From Myrica gale (lineage: Eukaryota; Streptophyta; Magnoliopsida; Fagales; Myricaceae): a stretch of 64,000 bases of DNA. Position 1 is the stretch's first letter. Every line of letters begins with the position of its first letter. The position numbers and the translations under genes are program-made. Where the stretch lies: contig OZ005602.1 of the NCBI GenBank assembly GCA_963930655.1, forward strand, positions 4,161,501-4,225,500. Reading direction: 5' to 3'. The notes under the pieces were generated by a model that did not search any database, had not been told where the DNA came from, and was given only the letters and a program-made list of their open reading frames with translations. This document shows positions 47,415-59,263 of this stretch, one piece after another.

Positions 47415-49796
47415 GCGGTACTAAGGTAGGTATGGGGGCATGGAATAAGGTGCATTTTGGCTGTATTCAAGAAAATATTTCTCAGCTTCGTAGCAATATT
47501 GATAGTCCAAAATCTGGATGCTTCGGTGGATAATGTCGGCTGGAAAATGATTTGATTTTGGCCTTACAAGGTGAACTTAAATCGGATGATGGTGTCTAGT
47601 TATCATCTCAGAAAATTATTGGGAAGTATGTTCTAAATTATTTTAAGGAGCTTTATTAATTGATCAATCCTGAGGTTTCGGAAGATCTTGAAGGGTTGGT
47701 GAATCCAGTGGTTACTGAGGGAGATAATGAAGCTTTATGTTCTATGCCTTCAGATGTTGAGATAAGGGCTACTGTGAGTCATTAGGCTCGTTTAAGGCCC
47801 CGGGCCCCGATGGTATGTCTGCAATTTTTTATGAACACTTGGCACATAGTGGGTTGGGATGTGATTAAGTCAGTCCAAAGTTTCTTTGCAAAGGGTCATT
47901 TGCTTCGTGAGGTTAATCATACCCATATTGCTTTGATTCCTAAAATTGATGTCCTGCAAAGATATCCCAGTTTAGACCCATTAGTTTGTGTAATGTGGTC
48001 TATAAGGTGATTACGAGACTTCTGGCCAATAGACTTCGTTTGATAATTCAGCGATTGATTTCACTTCTACAAGCGGCTTTTGTCTCTAGGAGAACTATCC
48101 AGGAGAATTCGATTGTTACCCATGAAATTTTCCATGTCTTGAAGCGAAAAAAACAAGGGAGAAAACTTATGGCAGTTAGAGCTGATGTTGAAAAAGCTTA
48201 TGATCGCATGGAATGAAAGCTTATTCTGGTGGCCATGCTAAGGTTTGGTTTTCAACAACGACTATTTATTGGGTGGAGCAATGTATTTCTTCGGTCTCTT
48301 TTTCTATCCTCCTCAATGGTTCTCCTTTCGGATTCTTTAATCCTTCTCGGGCCTTAGACAAGGGGGGCCATTATCTCATTTCCTGTTTATTATTGGATCC
48401 GAAGTCCTATCCCGCATGTTTCTTAGAGTTGAATCTGACCGGATCATTCATGGGATTCGTATTAGGAGAAATGCTCCCACTATCTCGCACTTATTATTCG
48501 CTAATGATTTGCTTATTTTTGCGCGGGCTAATAATCGAGAAGCGAGTGTTATTTTAGATTGCGAAGCGAGTGTTATTTTAGATTGCCTTACCAAGTTTGC
48601 TTCTTGGTCTAGCCAATGCCTTATTAGAAGTGAATCTGTGATTTCTTCTAGTAGACATACCAACGCTGATGCTATCCAAGATATTTGCTCCTTATTGGAT
48701 TTAAGGCATGCTGCTAATCCAGGGAAGCATCTCGGGCTGCCATTATCTCTAGGGGCTAATAAAAAAAAACTGTGGAATGAAGTGGTGGAGAAGGCCAGCA
48801 AGAGGGTTGAGGGGTGGAAAGAAAAATTGCTATCCCAAGCTGGTCGAACTGTCTTGATAAGAGCAGTGGTAGCGGCTCTTCCCACGTATGCCATGTCTCA
48901 TTTTCTGCTACCAAAGGCTGTCTGTGCTCGAATTGACTCAAAACTGATGAGATTCTAGTGGGCGTTTGATGATGCAAAGAAGCATAATTGGACTCCAAAA
49001 TCCTAGAGTTCAATTTGTAGGCCAAAGGTGGAGGGTGGTCTTGTGCTGCAGATGATGGGGACGATGAATAGAGCTTTAGTGCTGAAATTGGGTTGACAAG
49101 TCCAAATTAGTGTTGACAAGCTTTGGGTTAAAGCGCTGAGAGCCAAGTACTTGAAATCCAAATTTATCTGGGAGAATTCTTGTTTTACAGGAGCTTCTTG
49201 ATTGTGGAAGGGGATCCTGAAGGTGGGTTCTCTTTTGCAACTGGGCCTTTGCTACCAAATTCGGTGTGAAGAGACAACCTGAATCTGGTCTGACCCCTGG
49301 ATCCCTTCGGTGACCTCCTTTAACCCTCGTCCTAGATCTGAAGCGTTTTTAGTTGATGTGGATGCTTGTGTTGCTAAGTTGTTTATCCCAGGTACCAGTA
49401 TCTGGAATGAGAGCCGTCTTAGAGCTCTGTTTTCAGAGGAAGATGTTACTATTGTGCTTGAGATTCAAATCCAATCGAGAGAGGAGGATCGGTTTCTTTG
49501 GCTGGCAGATCCTAATGGAATTTTCTCTACTAAGTCTGGCTACGAGATGCTATCCCATTCTGCCCCTACTGGTGTCACCCCAGATTTGCAAGTAGTTTGG
49601 AAGCGTATTTGGGCTCTTCTACTCCAATATAGCTTGAAGCTTCTTTTGTGGAAGATAGCGTGAAATCTTTTGCCCTGTAAGTTCAACATTAGTCAATGCT
49701 TGAACTGGGTGATGATTCTGCTATCTGTTATTTGTGTTACAATGGTGTCGAATCTCTTTTCCATCTGTTTTTTCAATGTCCTTTGACTATCATAGC
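47415..49796 (+). mobile_element. Degenerate LINE (non-LTR retrotransposon)
   Basis: Reverse transcriptase pieces appear in order across shifted frames: LLREVNHTHIALIPKI at about 47900, then RPISLCN-like sequence, FVSRRTIQENSIVTHE, ADVEKAYDRMEW and LLFANDLLIFARA. These are followed by HLGLPLSLGANKKKLW, KLLSQAGRTVLIRAV and, near 49500, FSTKSGYEMLS of the zinc-binding C-terminal region. Many stops and frameshifts are present. The catalytic YADD is FAND. A 24-bp tandem duplication lies at 48539-48586. The 5' part (endonuclease) is absent or beyond recognition. The 3' side is cut at 49797 by a hAT-like end. Confidence 0.88.
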
Positions 49797-50198
49797 TAGG
49801 GGTGAACAACCAGAAATTCAGTTCGGTTTTTAGACCAGAATCTAGTCGAACCTGATTTTTTGCTGTACTTAAAATTAAGAACCGGATCGAACCACTTATA
49901 AGCAGTTCAGTTTAGTCCAAAGTGATCCGGTTGGACCACTTAAGTGGTCTGGACCGGTTCCTCTTTTTTTTTTCTTAAGCTTTTATTTTCATTTTTAGCT
50001 CACATCTTAAGATAAAAAAAATAGTTGCAAATTTCTTAAAAAAAAAACTCAAGTGCCATAAGTCAAAATAAAAAATTATAAAAGTGTAAAAAAGTGTTAT
50101 GTCCAAAAGGCATGGACCGGATTGGACCGAATATAACTGATTTTATAAATTCGGTCCGGACCGGACAGGATTTGGACCACTATGACCGATTTTATAAA
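49797..50198. mobile_element. Partial hAT-like element
   Basis: It begins TAGGGGTGAACAACC directly after the LINE remnant. It has GGACCGG-type subterminal repeats like those of 46299-46701. No matching right terminus or target duplication was found, so the right edge is approximate and the element is probably truncated. Confidence 0.5.
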
Positions 50199-50375
50199 AA
50201 CTTGGAGGCACCTACACTTGGCAAGTCAGTTTTCCAAAATGTGAACGGACAGCCTATATGGATCTATTACAATTTGTAAATTGTGTATTTTCTCCTTCCT
50301 TTTTCCGTTTGTTTTTTCTCGTTTGAGTTGTGGATTAATCTAGTTTTACCATTGACATGGTTATTGCATATGCAG

Positions 50376-50461
50376 TCTCCTGCGTATTCTGCCCATTAGG
50401 CAGCTTTTCGGACAAGATATTACATTGACGGGGTGAGAATATCAGAAAGTGGTTATACAAG
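50376..50461 (+). pseudogene. Orphan fragment of an Argonaute final exon
   Basis: After an intron-like acceptor (CATATGCAG at 50367-50375) the frame reads SPAYSAH, a stop, AAFRTRYYIDG, then SESGYT after a one-base shift. It matches the start of the last exon of the intact Argonaute here ([19 protein letters not shown] and SESGST). The stop replaces Leu in AHLAAF. The retained acceptor shows the copy came from genomic DNA. Similarity ends near 50461. It may be a remnant of a duplicated Argonaute or a segment moved by a transposon. Confidence 0.78.
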
Positions 50462-50620
50462 ATATATATATTACCAAACCTCAAGTATTTGAGTCATTCT
50501 TCACCGTTATGGACACTTTTGTATCTTTTCATCAAAGTAAATCGGCATCAATATAGGCCGATATGGTTTCTGCTGGAAAGGCTTTTGGACTTCAATCGTT
50601 TGGTCCTATGCGCGCAGTTT

Positions 50621-50872
50621 CCTTAAGTGTTGTTCACTTTTGTAATGCATTTTGGATTCTTGGTTATAATAAAATTTAGGTTTAATTAATCCATTAATAT
50701 GTGGTTTAACTTTTTTTTTTTAATTTGGCCCTTCAGTTTTAATTCTTCCTTAGTGTTGTTCACTTTTGTAATGCATTTTGGATTCTTGGTTATAATAAAA
50801 TATAGGTTTAATTAATCCGTTAATCTGTGGTTAAACTTTTTCTTAATTTGGCCTATCAGTTTTAATTCTTCC
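50621..50872. repeat. Tandem duplication, unit about 127 bp
   Basis: CCTTAAGTGTTGTTCACTTT at 50621 and CCTTAGTGTTGTTCACTTT at 50748 begin two nearly identical units. Each ends with GTTTTAATTCTTCC. The few differences indicate a fairly recent duplication. It is non-coding. Confidence 0.88.
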
Positions 50873-51455
50873 TTTAAGAGTCCTGTTAACTACTTGTTTG
50901 ATGAAAGTCCTTCTGTCTAAACACAGCTTCTGAGTGATTCTAGATGTGCATTGATAACTAGTAGAGACATGTTTTCGGTTAATCACCTAAGCTTATTTCA
51001 TCGGTCACAATTTAGGCTTTGTGTTTTTCCTCCCTTTTCCCCTTTTGTTTTCCCTGAGCTGTCTGAGCTGTCTGACTTTGGACGCTTTTTAAGTCAACAG
51101 ATGTCTCATATGGCCTCCTTCATAATAGGAACTACAGTGAAATGCACAGACCACGATGTCACAAAGATAAGAACTTGGTATAAAGTAAATCTACTGCACT
51201 AATAATCTGTGGGAATGTAATTTACAAATGCTGCCCAATGGAGCAACGCCCTGTGAAGGATCGTGTAAACTCTACAAGGCTGATGAAGAAAATATTCAGC
51301 CAGCCACAAACCTACTCCACGTCGTGCAGTGACAAGAAGAATCTAAATTCTGAAAACACCACAAGGTGCTGCAGACTGCCATAATACAAACTGGCAAGGG
51401 GTATAAAATGAAGACAAAGAATGATATTATAGTCTGTGTGTTTCTGCTCTGTATG

Positions 51456-54400
51456 CTACAAAAACAAGAAGCCGCCAAACAGAGATATGTGCATCAGTAA
51501 AGCAACCATGGTTGTTGCCGTCCCCTTGTAATGCTGATTCTGCAGTGAAATGCTATCACTTAACTGCCCAGGATTAACATATTCGCTCTTCCCGGTGCTT
51601 GTACTTGTAGAGACATTTACCGATGTCGAACCTAATTTGCCAAAGTCAAACACAAGATGAGAATTTGATATCGGTTTCCAAGAATTATTATTTACCACAA
51701 ATTGAGCCTTGGTTTACTATATTATGTGTTACTTTCACAGTTCAAGGAAAACGAATTATCTTTTCATGATAGTCCAAAGATCCCTTTCGGATAGAACAGT
51801 AGAACTTACAATCATAGTTGACCCATCCAATCCGTTGCCCAGCCAAATCATAAACAAATGCTTTGTCTTTTAGGACAAGGTCTGCAAAAGAGGTGGTGAT
51901 TTTGTTAATCCAAAAGCACAAGAGTAATCCCCATAAAGATGATTTGATAATAAGTTCCAGCACAAGGTAGTACAAAGAGGATTTCGGAACTACATGCACT
52001 CCAAGAAATCAAATGAGAAAAGGTTCCCATGCACGGGAAGAAGAAAAGGAAATTGTCCAGGATCATGCAGAAGCCAAATTAGAAGAGAAGATGAACGAGT
52101 CGTGCCTATGTGCTTCACTAGCTTAAAAGGAAGAACGAATAATGATCATATCAAGCTCTCAGTCATCCACAGAGATTATATCTAGTTAGCCCAAACGGGC
52201 CATGAGAAATTATCCCCAACTACCACCAGTATATCACTGGCAGTCCCTGGTGAGTGCAGCACACACCTTCCTGTTTATTTCATATCTGATTCCCTACTCA
52301 AAAACTCAACTTGCAAGATTCATGCAAAATAGCGTCTTGTATGATGTAAAATCAGAATAATATGTTATAAAACAAACCAGATTGATTTTAAAGTTTCAGG
52401 AAAAGGTTAAAATGTATCCATTATGGGACAGAATCTTAGCATTCAACCAAAGTTATACATTAAAGAAAATTTTGTACGTCAGCCTTCATACCTCCTACAA
52501 TTGTCATCTCTTGACCCTGTATTTCCTGGAAGCCAATGCACCACACTGCAGAAGTACCCTGTACGAGGAGATCACCAAAGTTTTATAAGCAATCATTCAG
52601 TGCGTTATGATAAGATAGAAACACAACTATGCCTTGGGAAATCTAACAAACTTCCTAGCTTGCTTGGGATAAATAAATATGCAAATTAAACCACAGCCAT
52701 TTATTGGATGGGTAGAGTTAAGCGAAGCAAGCAATCATAGAGTAGCAGTATAATATGAAATCTGGTACTAGAATATAGAAGCAGCAATTAAGACTCGTAA
52801 GCGAGAATATCAGGGAAGTTGCACCGCATAGATGCGACAGTCTACAAGTTTTCAGAAGCATGAGATAGAACACAGACAAACAATTAGTCAAGCACATATA
52901 ATCAATGAAAGGGTTTGTTCAGCTGAATAGGGAGAATGATATCTTTCTTCAACTAAATGCTGATCTCTGTGCAGAAGAGATATCAGACCTGACAACTATA
53001 GAAAGTCTCTGAAAACTAATGAAAGAAAAAGAAAAGAAGTACTTAAAAACTCACAACGGAATTTTGCTGTAAGAGGTAGTCCTGAGGTCTTAGAACCATG
53101 GATGCACCACCAGCGAAATTTAAACTAACTTGAGGAAATACATCAGTGACACTGAACACAAAGTAAAGATACATCTCAGAGTTGAGAAACCTGAAAACGG
53201 TAGCACTTGAGGAAGAAGGAACTGAGATGATATAAACAGAAAGTTAACCTGGAAGTAATTAAAAAGCACTGATTCCCCTTGGAAAGAACAGGTTGCGCGG
53301 ACTGTGAAACCACATTTGTTATCTGCGTGACAAGAGAAATAACAGTCTTCAACATTTCTTCAAAATATTTGTATTACAATTCATGCCAAAGAGTATCTAG
53401 TCTGCACCAGAAAGACGTGTTAACAAGTGAAATTTTGCAGTTTTAAAATGTCAAAAGCCCCAGATATAATTCTATGTAGATTAAATAAACAGTGAGAGAA
53501 ACATACGGCATTGACAAAAGGATTGTAAGCTCCTGCTGCAAGATATGCCAAAGTCGTCCCCGAGTCAATTATGGTTCCTTGGGTGGTTGATGTTGAGAAC
53601 ACAGATGGGTCAATGCTTAACGTTTGGCCATTAACAGAAATGCTCTCAAGATTCAAATTATAATGAGGCCTGAAATTTTGAACAGACCAGTGATGAGTCA
53701 ATCAAGATTTACATGATGCCATCTTTTGAACCATTATTTACAACACAAAAAGAGTAAATATCGCAAAAATATTACCATACCATATTTTGATTTGAAACTT
53801 ACAAATTCTGCCAAAAACTAAATGTTAAATAGGCAACGAGCTATGAACATGTCAGAGAATCCAACAGTTCAGGTGACCGACATGCACTATATGTCCCTAA
53901 GAAATTTCTCCAACGAACTTTTGATTCCACCTCTTTCAGTTTTGCTAGCATGTTTCAACGAAACAGTGTTAGCATTTGGCTAACTGGATTTATTTCTTTC
54001 AGCCTCCCCTTTTTCTTAATTACTTACCCAAAAGACAAAAGGGCACTTTTGAACCTTGACCTTGAAAGCTACAGCATGGGTTCTACTTGTTTAGGCTGGT
54101 GAACGAACCTGTAGAAGTAAAATAAGATGATTCATGGGTTCCATGCTTATTTCTCAGATCTATGCCTGATTCAGAATAAGCATCTGTGACTTTTTGTGGT
54201 TATGACCGAATCAAAACAAAGTTGGAAAGTTTGGACCTGACTCTTACACTGGGTTTAAGACTAAGATCTGTATTAAAGCACCAGATGGTTGGGTTTATTA
54301 GAGCATAATCAAGCAAAATAAAGGCGAGAAAAAAAAAATATCTGCTGAAGGCAAGGTGTGATTTAATTGGAATACCAAGAACAAATTCTCCAACTACGAA

Positions 54401-56483
54401 GACTTCAAAATCATACCCTCCCCATCTCCTTCAAGTATTTAAACAAGATCTTACTTTCCCTCACAAATTTGTGATACCCATAAGCCCAAACGGAGACTTA
54501 GGATGTTTACACTCCACAGTCGTCGATTCTTAATCCTTAATATGATGTGGGCTCACCATAATGGGTAAACTCTCCTAATATAATATCATCGGGTTCGTGT
54601 ACAAATATAAAACGTTTACCAACCCGTGTAGAGCCCACAAACTCAAATGGAGTGAACAGTCTTCAAATTACTGGTTACAGCATACAATTAAAGACACCAA
54701 AGTATTGATTAGATGAACATTTTCTTTGGTTGAAACCTACAAAACTACCTACCAAAAGTTAAGTATTGAACAAATCGTGAAGAAATCCTACCAAAACCTA
54801 GTGATTGAATCTTCAAAGAGGTATTTACCCAAACAAAATATTTCTTCCGTAAGGTCACAGATGTCCTAGTGAACAGGTACTGAGTGAGATATTTCAGAAC
54901 ACGTTATGTAGTAGATTACTTCCAAGGGAAAAAAAAACTTACTGTGATGGAACAAGTGGAGTGTAAACTATATTAGGCTCCACGATTTCCCCCAACACCA
55001 GTATGCCTCCACCAGCATCATCCCCTCGCAAGCAGTGAGAGAATGCTTTTGGTGCTACTCCCTGTGAAGAAAGTTGTGAGATGACAGACATAGGCTGTTG
55101 TCCAAACCCAAAAATCCCGTCAATTGCTCTATCTGACTTTGTCAAGTCTCCTGTCTGCGAGGTGCTACACCTGTTTCATGATCCACCATCTGAGGCAATG
55201 ACTACAAAGCTCAAACTACCAAACAAAAGAATTTCTACTAGCTTCTCGTTGAATTTTACTCATGATATCTCACCCGAAGACAACAGGAGCTGAAGCATTT
55301 GTGGTCATTGAACCTCCCAGAATCTCGTCAAAATGCATCAAGTCTGATACATAATAGCCGGATGTCCCACTGCCATCTCCGTACTGGAAGGTGTATGCGC
55401 ACTGATTATTCTGACCAGAACAGGTAGCATCTGATGATTGAACTCCAAGATTGCATATTTGGTCAGAACAAGATATCAATGAAGCTGTTGATGAGCTCCC
55501 GGGACTAAAGGAATTGAGCTCAATCTGTGAGAAAAAACAAGCATATGCACTGAGAACTATAGGGCAATACTGCTTCTATTGTAGAAGGGAAGCTACAGGA
55601 CTAAAACATGTAAAAGGAAGAATATGGCAAAGGAAAAGTTGTACATGGAGTCCACTCGATCCGGGGCAACCATTGCAGGAGCTACAACTGACCCACAGAA
55701 CATCACTTCCGGTATCAATCTGCACATAGAATGCTTTTGGAGGAGAACCCAATAATACTTCTGTATAATAAAGCCTGTAATAAAGCCACATAGCAGTTCA
55801 AGTTTGATCATGGTTTGATGAACAGTTCCTGCAAACCAGAGAGAAATACAGAGAACCAGAAGGCAAACGAAAATGAAGGCAAAAAAAAGCGCCTAAAGAA
55901 AATGAATTGGACCATTATCAACCAAGACACACAAGAAAATGAAAAGAAACAGACCGATGTAGACAGAAATTTTCAAATTCAGACACAGGAAATCCTTAAA
56001 TAAGAAGCAGATCATAAAGAAATGTAGAAACAAACACAGGGCCGCAGAATCCATAAATAGCAAAAACCGACAAAAGAAAACTACTTAAAATGAATCAAAA
56101 CCCAAGGAAAATCCAAATTCATCCCCACCCCCCAACCATCACATTGGAAACAAAAGAAAATAAGAAATGGAAGGCAACCCATGATTCAAAAGTCAAAATC
56201 AATATTAAACAAAACAGCGCAAATAGAGTCAATCATAGAATTACCCAACAAGGTACGGATTGTAGGTACCCTGGACGGGAAAATCCATGACACCGTTAGA
56301 AGAAGCCTGCAACATCCTTCTATGCCTGGCCATGTCCCGAGCTCTGAGTTCGCTTAATTCCACTCGTTGCCCGACCGGGAAAGCTCTCTCCAATTTCAGC
56401 GTGGTCGGAAAATCGCACATCACCAAAGCAGCCGACAGAAGCACCGTCGCCATCAGAATCCCGGCCGAAACACTCGCCACCAT
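51456..56483 (-). CDS. GPI-anchored pepsin-like aspartic protease
   Basis: An A1-family aspartic protease of the secretory pathway, resembling Arabidopsis A36/A39. Ten exons (high to low): 56245-56483, 55645-55774, 55274-55524, 54943-55170, 53507-53669, 53249-53322, 53055-53151, 52492-52558, 51810-51881, 51456-51631. All join in frame, giving 498 residues. Residues 1-22 are a signal peptide, followed by a charged prosegment with [12 protein letters not shown]. The catalytic motifs are DTGSD (Asp100) and DSGTT (Asp318). The [14 protein letters not shown] flap and [14 protein letters not shown] are also typical. The last 17 residues ([17 protein letters not shown]) follow a Ser/Thr-rich stretch and form a hydrophobic tail without a charged end, as in GPI-attachment signals. 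In Arabidopsis A36 and A39 are membrane-anchored and act in pollen and ovule function; a similar role here is inference. Confidence 0.93.
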
Positions 56484-57284
56484 TTCTTACAGCTTGTTTT
56501 CTTTCTTCGTCTCTCTTATCCGAACTCTCTCCCAAATTCCCAATGATAGATAGATATTATATATATAGCTATATAAAACGCTCAATATACATGTAAAAGA
56601 ACGTTTCCACGGGTAAATCAAATTATAATTTTTATATGAGAAAGTAGGGCTAAGATTAGAGTACGTGTTGTTGTTCTTCTTCTTCAACTTTTCCGGATAA
56701 AGACTGAGAGAGAGAGAGAGAGGAGAGGTAGGAGACAACAGCCGATAACAGAAGTTTAAAATCACAGATTATGTTTACGTTTCAATATATGTAAAATTCT
56801 TTTTTCCGACAATATTTGCAGTTTTTTTTTTAAAAACATTTTCCTTTATAAGGTGTCAGTTGCGGCAGTTTCCTTCTGTCTTCCTGTTTGGTGAACAGCA
56901 TCATCATGAGCGTGTACTTGCTGCCTCTTTCTTCATTTGCACTTTTTTAATTTTAGATTATTATTTATTTAAGCTCTAATTATACAAATATATATATTAG
57001 CATTTAAAATCCCCTCTGAAATCTGTTTAATTAAGTGGTTTTTTTCTTAATTTTTTCTTATTTTGGAGAATATATATTCTAAAACTATGTGGGACGATTT
57101 GTTTATAGCTACATAAACATAATATAAGTAAATCTAATTATTATGGTAAAAATATGTTGATTTTATTATCTATAATAAAAATTTAAACTTTTTTTAAGTC
57201 TTCAATTCACCCTTCCTAAACCACCATCTTAATGGAACCGTTCAATGCATGCTCTATAATTTTAACAAAATATATAATAAAAAA
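56484..57284. other. Upstream region of aspartic protease gene
   Basis: On the minus strand a TATA-like CTATATATATAA lies at about 56551-56564, roughly 70 bases before the ATG. A GA-repeat lies at 56705-56725, and CT-rich leaders are common in neighbouring genes. No other gene is seen to 57284. Confidence 0.5.
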
Positions 57285-57927
57285 GGGAAATATACAGATA
57301 TCACACTGGATTTTAACGTCTTTTTTGAAAGCTCACCGAGTTTTAAAAAATTTCAAAATGCTCACTAGTTTTATCATTTTTGTATAAAAAATCACTGAAC
57401 TCAATGTCGTTAGACCATTTAACGGAAAATTCATCACGTCCAATCATAATATGACATGTGTCACTAAATAAAAAATAAATCTTAAATTAATAAAAAAAAC
57501 ATTATTAATTAAATAAAACAAAAGGATCACGGTGGAGGGGGAATCCACCTTTGGCCGACGGGGGAGGAGGGTCTCCCCTCTCCACCTTTGGCCGCCCAGA
57601 AGGTGGACCTCCCCCGGAGGCGCCCTCCCTCTGGCCGCCCAGAGGTGGAGAGGGGAGACCCTCCTCCCTCGGAAGCGAGAGGTAGAGGGGGGATTCCCTC
57701 CAACGTGACAGGATCGAGGTTGTCCAATCCTTTTTTTTAATAAAATTAATAATGTTTTTTATTAATTTAGATTAATTTTTATTTATTTAGTGACACGTGT
57801 CATATTGTGATTGGACGTGATGAATTTTCTGTTAAACGGAGCTAATGACGTTAGATTCAGTAATTTTTAATACAAAAATAATAAATCTAGTTAACAGTTT
57901 AAAAAATTTTTATAACGTGAATTTTCC
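57285..57927. mobile_element. Long hairpin element, Mutator-like MITE
   Basis: The left arm at 57285-57530 and the right arm at about 57725-57927 are inverted copies. For example, TAACGGAAAATTCATCACGT on the left matches ACGTGATGAATTTTC on the right, and GACA(T/C)GTGTCA occurs in both. The centre is GC-rich and also self-complementary, built on GGAGGGTCTCCCCTCTCCACC and its reverse. A transcript would fold into a near-continuous hairpin. No clean 9-bp duplication was found. Confidence 0.72.
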
Positions 57928-59263
57928 TGATGATTTTTGGCTTCTACTAGCTAGTGCTTATTTTGCTTTACTTTATTGTTTGCTGCAGTGCATCCATCAC
58001 CCTAGGCCACAAAATCTATGGGGGTACTTTTGGGACTATCTGCAAATAAAGTATGGCATTGGTGCCACTTATGGATCGAGGTTGATTTTTATTATTTTAC
58101 TAGGAAAAAAAAAGTAAAAAGGTTGGAAATATTATGGAGTTGATTGATTGGTACATTTCAACCTCAATCATTTAACTTTCAAAGCAATTTAGTTTTATTT
58201 GTATGATTGTTTTTTAAGGAGTCATTTTGACGCAAGGAGGGTCTTAAAGCTTTGTTGGGAAATGTTTAAGAAACCTTGAATCTCTGCTAATCATTACAGG
58301 AGATTCTTTTTTATTATTATGAGAAACAGTATTCTTAGTGTATTTACATGAGAAGTATCTTTGTCACCGCTAAGAAGGGTGGTGCGCAGACTGTGCTTGG
58401 GACACATGACTCGATCTAAACAAGGGTTTGAATTACAGTAGCCTCGTTAAGTTTTGATGGTCTCCACGCCATGTACGATTCCTAGATTTAAGTGGTAATG
58501 GGATTCAATTTGGCTTTATGATGGTCCATTTCTAGAAAATCTTTTTTAATTCTCCTAAAACTTATAGTGGAGAAGAGATGAGCTACAATCATGTTAATTG
58601 TGGCTAGGATGATTGGATTTTGAAATTCGGATAAAGAGAGCTAAAGTACAATATTCGTACATGGAATGATACAGCCATGAAAGCTATGATTTTTCCATAT
58701 TCCGTTCAATCAATTGTCGGAGAAAAGTGAGAAAAATATTTGAGCCTGCCAAACCCATTTTCTTTAACTCCTCCATATGGGATCGGGATTCTCTACAATT
58801 TAGGTGACCGAATTACAGAGTACTTTTAGAGAGAGGCAGAGAGAGAGGTGTGGATCCTGCTCGGAACTCACACCTACTCGAGCAGACCAGCCCTATTCGA
58901 ACGGAAGTAGATCCCGCTCAAAACCTACCTCCCTCTCCCTGCCTCTCCCCCCATATGGGGTCAATCTATCTCTAGCGGCAACTTTGCAATTCTTTGGAGC
59001 CCCTTTAGCAGAACCCAATGCACAATTATCTCACATTTTACTTTCCATGGCCGGCTCTCTAAAAGCAAAATTTAGTCCACCTTCTTTGCCTTTTACTTTC
59101 TAATCTCTATAGATAAATAATTTCCCAAAAAGATTACCCTAAATAAATATTGAAAAGCACAAAAAATATTGGCTAAAAGCAAAGTTTCTCTCGTCCTTTA
59201 CTAAATGACGGATCTGCCCCTCCATACTAATCTACATTTTAACACCCAACTGGCATATTATGA
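57928..59263. other. Intergenic, no gene recognised
   Basis: A frame at 58804-59103 begins in GA-rich sequence and has no family motif. GC-rich sequence at 58850-59060 may be a former exon but shows no conserved pattern. Confidence 0.4.

Noticed and set aside
48448..48894. 148-residue minus-strand frame
   Set aside because: It is opposite the LINE reverse transcriptase and carries no motif of its own.
55815..56003. Lys/Asn/Glu-rich frame in intron 1 of the aspartic protease
   Set aside because: Compositional frame in an A-rich intron, with the host gene clearly read on the opposite strand.
57527..57727. Pro/Gly/Arg-rich frame in the hairpin centre
   Set aside because: It arises from the GC-rich inverted repeat and would not be expected to be a protein.
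58804..59103. 99-residue plus-strand frame starting in GA-rich sequence
   Set aside because: No conserved motif, no convincing start and no downstream exon.
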